NCBI GenBank assembly: GCA_037976565.1
Contig: CP137669.1
Coordinates: forward strand, 34,155,613-34,219,612
DNA: 64,000 nucleotides
Origin: Mesocentrotus franciscanus
Taxonomy: Eukaryota > Echinodermata > Echinoidea > Camarodonta > Strongylocentrotidae
Direction of reading: 5' to 3'
Below, in pieces: positions 34,601 to 46,700 of the stretch. A program made the translations under genes and the position numbers. Within the stretch, counting starts at the first letter, position 1; each line of letters opens with the position of its first letter. The notes below the pieces were generated by a model, which was given only the letters and a program-made list of their open reading frames with translations, was not told the DNA's origin and did no database searches.

Positions 34601-36880
34601 GATATCATTAATTGGTAGATTTTTTCATTAAGATGTCTATAATATTTAGTTTTCTTTAAAATTGAAAGTTCCCTGGAAATGTCATTCGGTAACGCGTGGA
34701 ATTGACCTGTTTAGGCAATGTCACACGACAAATTTTTGCCCGAGTGGCCAGGATGCATTGGTAAATCTAGCCATTTCGGATTGGACTGATTTGATTTGAT
34801 TTGATTTGATTTTAATTATTGGTTTCTGCATCTCGTGGGTGTGGAAGTGGATTTTTCTTTTATGACGAATTCGGATGACTTCTGAAGAATGTAGTATAAA
34901 CAGCGTATTGCAACTGATGTGTTCTCGAGTGGGCAAGATCCGTTTTATAACAACAGCCGTTATGACTTCGTTGCAAGTCATTCACGAAGGACTTTATTCA
35001 TCATAATCAATCATGCGTCTATGAACAGGAAAACTGATATGCATCAAATACAATCATGTAGGCTATGTTCTTTATAATTATTCGGTGGTGACTTCTGCGA
35101 CAATTCTGTCTAAATAGTAATTCCCTCTCCAACTAGCGGGCTCTGGACCGCTAATATGCACCCATCAGATCTAGAACCATTATCCGTTATCGGAAATATT
35201 CATGTATCTACGTTTAATTTTCTATATTCATTATTATGTACACAGTGAGGTGAAAAACATCCGGGAGTTTACACTTCCCATTGCGTGGTTTGACCAGGTA
35301 TGAAAATCATTCATTTGTAAAATGCAGTTAGTTATATATCTTCTATAATACATGTATTAGGCTACCAAATGGCCTCATGGGGATGAAGCATATTAAATGC
35401 TCAGGAACCCTTTTAAAAGAATATTAGGTCTATAACCGACACAGATCAAATTGTCGAATAGTCCAAAAGTTGCTCAACCCCTGTCTACGTAATTTTCTTT
35501 ACATTTGTAGGCTATATAGAAAAACAGCACTCGTGCTGATAAGGGTGTTCCATCCCACAAGTGATAAATAAATTAATAAACAAAATAATGATTAATATTT
35601 TCTTTGCTTTCTATTTGTCGAGCGTTGCGGAATATTTCTATCACGTAAACTGTGCCATAAATAAGCCGATATAGAACGTAAAGCAAGGAAACCATTCCAA
35701 TTACTTGAAGGATAGTAATGACAGCATACAGGCATAAATACCATCGACATGTTGATAATGTTAATTCCTACCATTTTAATTTTAAAAATGAGTCTTGCAA
35801 TGTTGGAAATGAACTACTATCTTCGAGAGCAAGAAGCATTTTGTAACCCTCATTTATGGTTAAAAATGATGATGTGCATATCGAAGCATCATTGATAATT
35901 AAATCATTTTCTTTTAACCAGTTTTTTTTAGAATAACTTGATTACATCACGACAAAATAAGAGCTGGAGATTCAGAATATAAGGCGTTCAGTAAACTTTT
36001 TAAACAGTTCGATAAATAAGAAAATATTTTTGCATTTTCAATTGGGCTACAGGGTGTCGAGGTAGACGACACGATTGTCGACGATTACAATACCGGTTTC
36101 GTTATGACCGCCAAGATCGGTCACGCTATGCAGTGGATATCGATTTGTATCGGGATAATTATCTTCACTCTTACCGTCTGCGATACAGTGAGACGGCGCT
36201 CTGCCGAGATGAAAGCAGATGAAATGTCAGAAAAAAACGAGGTAAGATCTATACAAATTTTAAAAAACCCGTCATAATTGCTCGTAATTTATAGTGGGAG
36301 GAAGAAATAGGCAGTTGTCAAAGACCAAGAATTTGATGATGTGAGATATGAATCGAAACAAGAGATGGAGAACATCAGAATAATTATATTGCAAGTATGG
36401 AAAGATTTCAACAATTGAAATGGTGACCAAAAAAAGTCAGAAATCAGTGAATAAAGATTTTAAAATTGCTAATGTGCGCGAGGACATGACTATAAAAAAA
36501 AAAGACATCTAAAACGAATTACACCCAAAATAGTGTTGTTTTTTTTTCTTCTTTTTTTGTAAAAAAAAACACTTAGTTCATAAAAGTTCAAAAGAATTAA
36601 GAAGTTAAGAAACAAGGGGGAAAGTATCACTTTTTACACGAACTATCCATTCATGAGTAGGCGCAACCGATTCTGACCTCAGTGACCTGAATGAAACAAG
36701 GAAAGAATTAATTTGTTTCTGTTTTATATCTTCTAATCTCCATTTCAGATGAAAGAACATGAACATGTAGAAAATGGAGACACCGCTTCGGATTATCAGA
36801 AGGCATCTTTAAACCCATCCCATGATCTAACCAACACCGAGTATACTAACCCGACATTCAGCACGCTTTCATCACAATAA
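25623..36880 (+). CDS. CD36-like: CD36/SR-B family scavenger receptor, ten exons, N-terminus missing
   Basis: Exons: 25623-25764, 26384-26614, 28180-28321, 31311-31380, 31829-32010, 32488-32606, 33099-33172, 35246-35297, 36053-36241, 36749-36880. All junctions are GT/AG with consistent phases, giving 443 aa. Family features include the FEPEQSVGPETD segment, LMWGY, N-glycosylation sequons (NLT, NGT, NET, NAT), the Cys-rich GYCSGKPEMCGVSG region, SNPHFYEGDP, IAWFDQ, and a C-terminal membrane helix (about MQWISICIGIIIFTLTVC). CD36/SR-B proteins are two-pass receptors that bind lipids, lipoproteins or microbes. About 80-90 residues with the first membrane helix are not found; they should lie in or beyond the gap. 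The cytoplasmic tail is about 63 residues, longer than the short CD36 tail. The exon at 26384 has an alternative in-frame acceptor upstream at 26311. An AATAAA lies at 37571-37576. Confidence 0.9.
26110..26232. repeat. ATT/ATC microsatellite
   Basis: Degenerate (TTA)n, (CAT)n and (ATC)n runs in a CD36-like intron. Confidence 0.8.
26729..27117. mobile_element. Foldback element with GCGGGATATTTGGCA motifs
   Basis: The left end CTTCATCAGCTCGAGATTGC followed by CAAATAGCCCGCTATTT is reverse-complemented at 27080-27112. Internally, GCGGGATAnTTTG and CTTCATCAGC/GCTGATGAAG motifs recur in both orientations, some as short palindromes (CTCGAGATTCATGAATCTCGAG). There is no protein coding. It is a non-autonomous element of unknown class. 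Confidence 0.75.
27619..27993. mobile_element. 375-bp GGCGGATC element with 8-bp target duplication (hAT-like)
   Basis: It starts CAGTGGCGGATCGAGG and ends CTGGATCCGCCCCTG. It is flanked on both sides by CAACCATC (27611-27618 and 27994-28001), an exact 8-bp duplication. CAG/CTG ends plus 8-bp duplications suggest a hAT-type element. The interior is a duplicated GC-rich module with AAAAATTTTTT runs. Open frames across it are not genes. Confidence 0.85.
28400..28770. repeat. (CTA)n/(CTG)n trinucleotide microsatellite
   Basis: Nearly 370 bases of CTA repeats with CTG, CCA and TTA interruptions. It begins about 80 bp after a CD36-like exon donor (28322). Confidence 0.9.
28843..29605. repeat. Three tandem units of about 254-260 bp
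   Basis: Units start with (C)AAGTTCAAGTCCGTAGAT at about 28856, 29116 and 29370. Units 2 and 3 are almost identical, while unit 1 is more diverged. Each unit carries a short open frame by chance; stops, intronic location and the lack of splice context argue against coding. Confidence 0.85.
29805..30192. mobile_element. Inverted-repeat element split by a retroelement tail
   Basis: CAGCACTAGTCCAGAATCTG near 29810 pairs with CAGATTCTGGACTACATCAG near 30168. An inner pair also exists (AAGATGGCGTGATCA near 29897; TGATAACGCCATCTT near 30107). Between the inner arms sits a (TTTA)n-bearing segment that looks like a minus-strand retroelement 3' end inserted in the middle. Confidence 0.55.
31652..31800. 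repeat. Tandem units resembling the start of the next CD36-like exon
   Basis: About four units of 35-50 bp, each with TTACAATTACGA (or a variant) followed by TAAGGCGCCAT. The first bases of the true exon at 31829 read CCTTACAATTACGAGAAGGA, sharing the 12-mer TTACAATTACGA and the following AAGG. The units lie immediately upstream of the exon acceptor. Confidence 0.65.
32055..32300 (+). mobile_element. tRNA-derived SINE in a CD36-like intron
   Basis: B box GGTTCGATCC at about 32131 follows an A-box-like region; the body has CCCAGGTGTCTTGAATGC and GTACCTGGCATTATCGGG. The tail is degraded. Confidence 0.6.
32717..32857. mobile_element. Foldback MITE with GGGCCCTGTCTT ends, copy A
   Basis: The left end CAGGGCCCTGTCTTACAAAG and the right end TATAAAGACAGGGCCC are inverted repeats that continue into AGAGTTG..ATCGCAA. 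The interior repeats GCGATTGAT. The same family lies at 52631-52796. Confidence 0.75.
33560..33716 (+). mobile_element. Retroelement 3' end with TTCAAA repeats
   Basis: An AT-rich segment ends in TTAATAAATTCAAATTCAAAT, a short tandem repeat of the type that ends CR1/L2-like LINEs. No coding remains. The left limit is arbitrary. Confidence 0.4.
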
Positions 36881-38431
36881 TTTAATTAAAAAAGGAGAGT
36901 CCAACGTATGTCTTATACGGTACCAAAGAATATTAAATATATATATATATTATATATATTTTCCCCCTCCAATATTGCTATTATTATATTATGTATGCAA
37001 TAGGAAACTTATTTGGAATGATGATATTGATTTTGTAATGATTTGATAAGAAAGATTGGTAGTAATATCGTATAATGGTACGATATTTTCGGTTATAAGT
37101 AGGAAAAATGTAGTAGTTAATTGCTATTATATGCATGTTTTTTGTTGTCTTTGTTGAGCTATTATGTTACGTTCGTAAAATGTTATTTCTTTCGTTACGC
37201 CCTGCCTATTGTGTGGTTAGGTAGTAATGTCCATAACCACACAGAGGACCTGGGTTTTTGTGTCACATCTTTATTGTAATTTAATTTGATTTTCATGTAC
37301 ATTGTGAAAACAAAGTATGACTGTAAAGATGATCAATATATAATAGTTGTTGAAGAAAGCTGCATTGTGTTTTATTTTAAACATTGTCGTTAATAATGAT
37401 TGTGTCGAATTGGTTGTTATTGTCGTTTCCTTCTTTAATATCATGAACATCATTTTCATCCCCATCATCATCATAATTAACCTACTCCAACATACTTTAT
37501 CCCACTACGAGATATCTATCTTGTACTAAAATGGAATATATCATAATATGGACCAATGAATATCAACGAAAATAAAGTAAATTCAAGTTACTTCGTATAT
37601 AACGCATCATTGCTCAAATTTCTCAAATTAGAAACAATTATATTTGTTTGTATGTTCAAATATGAATTACCACATTAGCAGATTATGTATATTGTAAACT
37701 ATGACACACAAATAAATACAAGTCACTGAAACAAAGAGTCATGCTTTTCAAAACCAGAGCACGTTGGATCTGGATTAGCACATCAAAATCGAGTTTTTAA
37801 TAATCACACATTCGATTCGGTATAATGTCATCGGTATATCATTATTTCCCATTATACATCCATCAATATGCACTTCATCGTTTTTGCCATTTAGCCTTCA
37901 TCATCCATGGACGCAAGCATCAAGATTTCCCAAAGTGAAAGTCAAATTGCAAATCCTCCCTTTCCTCATTTTAATACAAAGATACATAATTGTTTACAAC
38001 TTTGTGTACATTATGGTACAAAGTATAGCGTATAAATTACATTCTTCAATGATAAAGCACGCCCCTTGACCCAAGCCAAGTTTGAACCATTGTAGTTGAA
38101 GAGTAACATCTCTTGACAGTATATTGTCCATTATACATGGTTCTAACCTTTAAAAAATTACAATGATCTACCAACTAACTACCATCTAATCTTGTGAATA
38201 TAACAAATCATACACATTCAATATTCTCATGAAAGAAAATGTGAAGTTTAAAGCATATATCCTTTCCAGAAACATATATATTGCTGTGAAAAACACTGCC
38301 TTTTTGTTATATACATGTATGCAGCCAATACTTACTTGATGAATCAAAATAAGGAAAAGGCAGTGACTAAATGTGATTTCTACTAAACACTACTGTGGGC
38401 TCAAATTCAACAAAATAACGGTGAATTACCG

Positions 38432-38592
38432 TCAAACCTGTCTATAAAGACCAAATTTTTAATTTCATGAGAAGATGGTTTATCATCAAAACATATACTG
38501 AAGGAACATGTACATAAAGACCACCTACCTTAGTTTAAAGACTACTTTTCTTCTCTCCCCTAAGCAGTCTTTACAGACAGGTTTCACTGTAG
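38432..38592. mobile_element. Short inverted-repeat element with AAACCTGTCTATAAAGAC ends
   Basis: CAAACCTGTCTATAAAGACC near 38434 pairs with AGTCTTTACAGACAGGTTT near 38566. An inner CATAAAGACCACCTACCTTA continues the theme. There is no coding content. Confidence 0.65.
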
Positions 38593-39173
38593 TCCGTTAC
38601 CACCCATTTTGGCTAATAGTTCATATAGAAATTAAAATGAATCAAGAATGTCACAATGGTTCACCTAATAACATGATGATGTTGATTCGAAGATAATATA
38701 TTGACAGAGGCCTATATGTACAGTACATGTAATATAGACACTGACAGCTAACTACATTTAATGTTGGTATTTATCAATTACAGGGCATTGATTAAAGAAA
38801 GGTTGTAGAAAGAAAGTCAGATATATATACATATCAAATCTGAACAACAAAGTTATATTCAAACTGAAGACAAAGTGCATGAAGAGGACAGTCTGTTGGT
38901 CAAACTGAAGTACATCAGGCAATATAAATTTTAAGGAGTGCAGTTTTACGACACTGTACTTTAGGCTTTTGCACATGCACTGTTGTACCTCTTACAACAT
39001 TTGTCAAAGACCATGTATATTTTAAGGTATATTCCATACACTTTGAAGCACACAAATCTATGATATCTATCCCATTTGAAATGAAATGCTTTTTGAATGG
39101 CATCTACTCAGTAACTGCTCACGGTGTTCAGAGATAAAGAGAAAAGGAGAGGGAAAGAGAGAGAGAGTGAGAA

Positions 39174-39205
<32 letters not shown>

Positions 39206-40416
39206 CAAAAGGAAGAGCATGCAGGATACCCTTATTACAGTCAGAAGTGCCATTTCAAAACAGAAATATCTCTTTCTTTGACTTCCAACCATGTTCAGAG
39301 CATACCTAATTATCTAAACCATACCAACATCAGAGATTTACTATCAGTATAATTTTCAATACCGATTCACAAAATAATCGATTTCGCCTTCAATGACATC
39401 ATGACAAATAAACAGTTGTCTATTGCACCTCACATGCTGTGGGCAACAACTACCCAGTACCCAGTTTCTTTAATACACTAGCCACATTATAAGCTTCAAC
39501 CCCGGACCTAACACTACACCTCATCCTAAACTAAACCTAATTACATCCAAGTCCTAACCCTACATCTTTGACAAAATGAAGCCTAAAGTAAAATGTCGCC
39601 AGAGTATAATATGTCAAATCACCATGGTTATCTCTAGCATTAGCCATATATTATGAAATTAACACATGACACTTGCATTTAACCTCTTATTGAATGCAAT
39701 CTGTCTCAACACTTGTCCTTTACAATCAGCCAATCAGAATTCACCTAAAGAAATGTGTGGCAGAATCCTTCACCCTGATTGGTCAGTGTTATGGGACTTG
39801 CATTCAACTGAGAGTTAGATACAACAGTTAGTAAAGAACAGAGGATGTAAATTACATTAGAGGGTATGAATTACATTAATCAGGGCTTATTATAATTACA
39901 TTAATACGGAAAAGTCAGATATAAAGCACACTGGTGATTGTCATGGACTTATTTACAATACATACACATCCATATAATATTACCCTTATTCAATCAATTT
40001 ATTAATCTGGTATAAGCCAAAGCTGCATTATCTGATTCTGCCATTGAGAGCCCACCTGCCTACCGTAATGGTTTACTATTATGCCTCCATAGAAATATCA
40101 CAACACAAGAAGAGACATTTTTACCATTAATTTCATACCATTAGAGATGATCACATTTCATCCAATACAATTCCCATGGGTTTCATCTCCAGTTATCTCA
40201 GACTTCAATAGGTTAAATTTTCCCTACATTGTGAGCAGCAAAAGCAAAATTTTGTGTATAAAATCATAGCTATCCTTAGGCTTGTGACGAGATTAGCTTT
40301 AATCTATTAATATATGTGGCCTTTGTGTTTTCATATACATGTATATTGTGCAATTGCGAACCATAGCCAGTTCAGGTACCAACGGCATGTTGAACTACAT
40401 ATGTATAAGCTACAGA

Positions 40417-40900
40417 GCATGTATGTATGTATTCATACAGCTATGGAAGACCTTTAACCCCAGTGACTCGACGCTGGAGATTGAATGCTTCCTGTTATAT
40501 ACACCTCTCAGACAGTTGGTGAAGATTTCTACCATAGGTAGAAATGCCATTGAAATAACACTATTGCCATTGCCATTGTGACCTTTCACTGTAGGTATGA
40601 CATCTGATGCATTTATGTGTGCATTCATAAGGCATAGATGACCTTTAACCCCATGACTCAATGCAGGAGATGGAACATATCTTGTTATCTCTGTCTTAGT
40701 ATTCAGAGGGTTAAGATTATAAACGACATGGTCATTACCACAGGCAGAAACATCATAAATAAAACTATTGCCATTCTCAAACTTATGACCTTTCTCTGCA
40801 GGTATCTTAACTACTACACTAGTACATGCATGTATGTATATGTTCGTTTATCCATGGGTGACCTTTAACCCCATGACTCAATGCAGGAGATTCTGAGTAT
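40417..40900. repeat. Three diverged tandem units of about 200-220 bp
   Basis: GACCTTTAACCCCA(T)GACTC and (A)TGCAGGAGAT recur at about 40450, 40630 and 40860, each preceded by CATGTATGTAT-like sequence and followed by AAACTATTGCCATT and GACCTTTC. The units are old and diverged. Confidence 0.65.
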
Positions 40901-42269
40901 CCTGAGGAGCAGAGTTCATATTGTCACAAAGAAAGGAATGTCAACATGGAAATCAACACTTCCTTTCAAATAGAAATGACATACATGCATTGTCAATATC
41001 CTAATCTTCTTTGTGTGTGCAACTGTGCAATTATACAGTGTATTTCAAGGAAAATTACAATGACTGATCTCCTAATCATACTATTCCCAAGATACTTGAT
41101 GTCATCAAAATGTGTCCACTGGCATTTCTGATCAAACTCAATTGAACAAGATGTTCTCAGTTTTTACCCTTGCTACAGATCTGTGCAGCGCTCACATAAA
41201 TATACTTGTTAATCAAATCAGAACAATACTAAAATACCTATAAATCAATTCTACAAGAAATTTTCAATGCCTAACACAGGTTGTAAAATACATGTACTTC
41301 ACAGTGATTCAATTTCTAATAAGAATAGAAAGTCCATCAGCATGAATGTTTTCTTGAGCCATACATTAAATATCTATGAAAGACTCAGCACAAATGATAA
41401 TTATTGACTTGTAACTTCTTTAAAAAAATTCTTACCTCTCTTTTCATATGGATTAAAGAACATAAATTTTCCTGGATGTTATTATGAAGATTTATTCCTG
41501 TATACCTGCAAGTCATAATCTATGGGCAATAGCAGATATAAAGTATAAGAAATGCAAGTGATGTTAACGGAGACTTGAGGACAATACCTAACTATGAAAT
41601 AAATAATGAAAAATAAGTTTCTAATTCTAAACTTGAGATACTTTCTATTTGATGTAGGAGTCTTTTTTTACTACTAGAAATTACAGAACAAACAACATCA
41701 ATTGAGAAATTTTCTTAAAGAAAAGTACACGCCTAGAATTGGTAAAGGAAAATTTGATTTTAAGGGTGGAAATGGCAAAATATGCAAAAACCATGACCAA
41801 TGCTTCTATGGGTAACCATTATGAAATTTCAATACGTCAAAGCAAATCAAATTCCCATGCAATTACAGGAGCAAAATCAAGCAAACACACCCAATACATC
41901 CCTGAGTGCAAGCAGTCTAAACAAAATTTACCTATCAACTAACCAAAACTTTGCTTTAAAAAAAATACATACATATCGAAAGGACACAAAAACAAAATCT
42001 GTATTTTTTAAATTCCTGTCCCTCCATTTAACTATTAAAACACATATCAAGGATATAAAGTTTCATATGAGATTTCTGACTAAAAATGAGTGGTATGATT
42101 GTACATCAGAATAACTGATTGAAGTTTAAGGCCATAGAATTCATGTTGAGGGTGAACAAAGAAAAGCTTGCCTATTATTGAAATGGGTGATACAAATGTT
42201 GCAAAGTTGTTTTTGAGTTTCTGATTGTATAGCTCTATTTTCAAATAAACATTTACTTCACTGGTATTG

Positions 42270-42360
42270 AAGAGAGCTGCTGCTGGGCTAGCGCCATGAG
42301 CATCCCTGGACGGTGTGTGCGCTCTATAAGTTACACTATTATTATTATTATTATTATTAC

Positions 42361-42400
<40 letters not shown>

Positions 42401-42415
42401 TATTTTTTTATTTAT
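42270..42415 (+). mobile_element. SINE-like 3' end with long ATT microsatellite
   Basis: GCTGCTGGGCTAGCGCCATG and GTGCGCTCTATAAGTTACAC precede about 65 bases of (ATT)n. The GCGC...GCGCTATAAG arrangement matches the other SINE tails. Confidence 0.55.
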
Positions 42416-42784
42416 TTTTTTAAAATTATCATTATTATTATGTATTCATTGTTTCCCAACGTATGTTAACACTTAAGGGGAAAATGGTTAATTTCTTGAA
42501 GATTAAACTTTCTTTTAATAGAAAACCTATTAGCAATCTTAATTTTTTATCATAGCCTTCAAAATGAATTATCACAAAGCAAGCAGGGGATGAACAAAAG
42601 AAATATCAGCTAGCCAATTTTTGTTACCATATTAATCAAGGGCAACAACAGAGCTTTATTATTTACTATTACTCTATTGAGACCATATGTGATAAAGTCC
42701 CAAGTAAGCCCGTCCATTAAGATCATTTTCAAGTAAGTGATTTAAGCATGAATTCTAACCAGGGCCTTGGTGAAATGAAGACAT

Positions 42785-43098
42785 GGGGAGTGTTTCACAA
42801 AGATCCTAAGTCGAACTTAACTCTAAGTTGGACTTAAACATTATGGAGAGCCATTTGTAGCCTAAAAATAAAATATATTAAAAAGCAAAAATTCCAAGTA
42901 CTTTAGACTTTTCATAAAATCCACATCAAGAACATGAAATCTCCTTGGTAATAGAAAATATGAATGATTTGAATCAACATTTTATGCCTTTTAAAATAAC
43001 TTTTACAAAATATTTTCAAAGATGCTAACAGCTTTCCATAATTGTTTAGTCCAACTTTTAGAGAGAAGTTCAACTTAGGATCTTTGTGAAACACCCCC
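42785..43098. mobile_element. Foldback MITE with GTGTTTCACAAAGA ends, copy B
   Basis: The left end GGGGAGTGTTTCACAAAGAT, with CCTAAGTCGAACTTAA, pairs with the right end GTTCAACTTAGGATCTTTGT followed by GAAACACCCCC. It is the same family as 19491-19770, with a different interior. Confidence 0.8.
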
Positions 43099-43757
43099 AG
43101 GTTATATAATCAACCTAATTTGTTTATCAGGGAAATACAAGTACTTTCTCTGAACCAATCATCAAAGGATAATTTCATCTTGGCTGTAAAGGGTCCCATC
43201 TAACAAGTCTTCTCCAGTACAACAGTTACTGAAAGAAAAAGCTACACAAAGTAAAGCTGTTATGACTAAAAAAAATAATAGCAAAAATCATGAACAAAAC
43301 AGAAGAAAAGCATGCATCCATGTAAACTCCACCATCGATGTCCTTTGATTAGTACTATAAGTACTTTTCCATTTGGTCTTGCAATTTCGAAATACATCAA
43401 TGAGCATCACGTGTCCATTTCTAATAATTCACCCACTTGAATTTTAATTTGTTGTCGGTATCAATCAACCCCCACAACTTTCATCCACATCTATCAAATG
43501 TTTTTTTTTTTTTACCTACAATGGATGGTAAGATAGGATGACCTTGATCTAATTCTATTCTTTTTACCCTATCTGCCTCTAAAAATATGTGACTTGATGT
43601 GGCAAGGAAAGCAACAATTTTCATTTCTTTTTTCCTGTTAGTTCGTTCCTTTTATAGTCAAAGTTTTGTTTTTACATTTATAAAAGAAATCAAAGTTGAG
43701 TGATAAAGTAGAATGGTAGAAATATATATTTGAATACTCTAGGGATCTAGCATGGTG

Positions 43758-46700
43758 TTAACGTCGTCTCGTGCGAAACCAGAAAAATGCTCCGACAGTA
43801 ACGACTGCTCCTATCACAACCAACCACTGTACACCAGCTCCTCCTCCGGAGTTTGCTGCTCTGGCTTTAGCTTCTTCCACTTTTTTCTGTTGAGAGAAAT
43901 TGTCAGAGAATAAACATGTTCGGTTTATGGCAAGAAAAACAAATCAAGGCCACTTCAGTTAAAGTTTAACAATTCTATTGAATATGTGATTTGTTTGTAA
44001 GGTACTGAAATGAGTGACTAGTACAATGTACAATCAATTATAGTAATCATGTTCAAGGGTTTCATAATTTAATGTCAATGAACAAATTAAACTCCATGAG
44101 GAAATGCATCAAATATTTGTTGACAATATCGTACATGTAAACAATCTTTTTGTTATAAGTACATGTACACTCTTGGAGATGGGCTCAGTTGGGCTACACC
44201 AAATCTTAGACTAATCTTCCAGTTCTGCATGTTCAAAGATTTATTAAAGTGCGGGTTCAAAGAAAATCACAGATATGGCAAATAACGTATCTCTAGAAAC
44301 TGGTAAGCTAACAGATGGCCATCGTACAAGTTTAAGGTCAACTACATATCAGGTGATTTAAAAAATACAAATAAATCCACCTCCATAGCATCTGAGATAT
44401 GCAAGAGATTCGCCAGAAAAATAACTATGTTTTAATGCCGTCACAATATGAACCAAGTCTGCCCAAGCAGACGACATCCCATAAAGAATGAACATAATTG
44501 CAATGCCATCATTTCTCAAATTATAATGAGTTTGGTGTATATAAATGTGATGGAATTTTACACCATCCAAAAAGGGATATGAAACCGATTCTGATAACTA
44601 GATTCTTTTGTTTGTAAATACATAAGATAGAGGTTAATGAACATTCAAAGAAACAACAATTTAAAATTAAAAAACCCCGGAATGATAGCATGGATGGCAT
44701 TTGTTCCCTCTTGAAACGCCAAACATACCGCGGTGTATGCAGCTGAAAATACAATGGCGTCTTATTTTGTTTACAAGCGACGGATTCCTTAATTTTTTTA
44801 TTGCTGCATTCATTAAAATAATACCATGCACAGGGTTTAGAGTGAGGCAATAGATTAAACATTTAGCCTGACGATAGTGAAGTAAGATAAATAACTGAAG
44901 AGAAGATGACAAAACAGGCACTGAAAATGTGTGAGATGTCATGGGACATCGTCTGCTTGTGCAAATCATGTTCAACATGTGACGTCACACATCTCAGCAG
45001 CGATCGGAGAGCTTCTCAGGTGCTATGCCGAGGCTGCATTTAAGCGTTTTGTAATTGATAATAATCATTACTTCGAATGTTACCAAGCATTGAATTTTGA
45101 TAACCTTGTCCAATTAAAGTGTCACCTTCGCAGTTAGTTTTTAAAATCAATGAACCTTCTCTTTGAAGACTCACTTGTTTGCAAAATACTTTAAATAAGC
45201 TGGCTGTTTGACCATAATGCCTGAACATCTCAAGGTGTCTTTAAAACAAAAAAATTACTAAAGCACAGCCAAGTAAATGTAATAGTGGCTTTATATAGAC
45301 TCAAATTTGTATCATTATCAATAACAAATATATAATTTTTGAAGACTTTGTAAGTTTACGATAATCAAAACTTCTTTTTCTCATACTCTACAACAGTTCT
45401 CAGCCACTGCAAATCAAGCCACTACATTAAAAAACACACAAATTTCTCAGTCAAACATGAGTGGTTATTCTTATTTAAGGGCCCATATACAGACTTACCC
45501 TAAGCAGTGCTTCAGCATTATGTTGGACGAAGAGTTTGACTGTTTCACCAGCACCTACAAATAGATCTACTGCCCTCTTGTGTGGTACAGCTCTCACATC
45601 CTCACCGTTTATCTGTAGAGGAAAGTAAAATAACGATAGGAGACTTGTGTCAGTATGAAGACATTCAGAGGTATAGCCATTCATGTACAAGGTTATCTGT
45701 GTCATGTAGGATGGGGGGGAGGGGGTGGGGGACTTTCTTGTTTCTAAAACAGGTGAGAGGATTTGGTAGCACCACGGTTGAACCTAGCATGCTACAACAG
45801 TACAATCATCAGCCTAAAAATGCCACATCATAGAGATCCCATCACACAATCATATAAGCCTTTGATAGCACTAGTATTAAATAATCCTGCAGTGTAGAAA
45901 GTAAGCTTTCCTCAAGATTTTCTTGGAATATTGGATATGAATATTCTGGTGCTGTTAGACTCTACCTCCACAAGTAGACCAAGGTCATCATGAACACAGC
46001 CCCACATTGAAATGCATGTATTAAATTAAAACCTGTGTATTAGAATTTGACACCAGTTGGTGGGATTTCGGTGAACTTGTACATGACTGTTTCAGGAAGC
46101 GGTGCCCTGCATAACATTTAACGATGGCATTTACATGTACCTCCAAGATCTTATCTCCTCTCTTAAGTCTTCCATCTTTAGAAGCAGCTCCTTCTTCTCT
46201 GATCTTTGTAACAAAGATTCCTGTGTCTCCAGCAACCAAAGGTTGATCCTCTCCTCCCTTGATGTTGAACCCAAGACCTTTCAAAAAGAAAAGACAAAAT
46301 TAAAAATTAAAAAACCCAAGATAAATCACCCCACCTTCTCTGAAGATATTTGGTAAGCAACAAGGGCCATGATCAGGCCCTTTGTTTCCACTGGGCAAAG
46401 CATGTGTATGCACAAATTTGTTGGTTCATTTGTATCACACAGGTTTGTTTAAAATCTGCCCCCCTATAGGCCAAGACAGAGAAATGAAAAATGATATTGC
46501 CTTGGCAACTCATCTTTTTGCGTGGAATTGTATTTTACAATCTGGACTTCTAATGATCTTGGAAGGAAGTCAAAACAAATTTAAAATAAAGTGTCCAACC
46601 CTTGTATTTGTCTAAATTGGCCCAAAACTACCTCCTCTAGCTTCTAGTCTACTCTGAATTTGCAAAAATGACTTTGTTCATTGTCTTTTCAGGTCCGTAG

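Larger units (their letters stand above)
36881..43757. other. Intergenic region between CD36-like and SYNJ2BP
   Basis: No exon is recognisable. It holds the 3' flank of the CD36-like gene (AATAAA at 37571), an inverted-repeat element at 38432-38592, a GA-rich tract at 39137-39206, a tandem block at 40417-40900, a SINE-like ATT tail at 42270-42415 and a MITE at 42785-43098. The right part probably includes the SYNJ2BP 3' UTR; the first minus-strand AATAAA is at 42655-42660. Confidence 0.5.
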
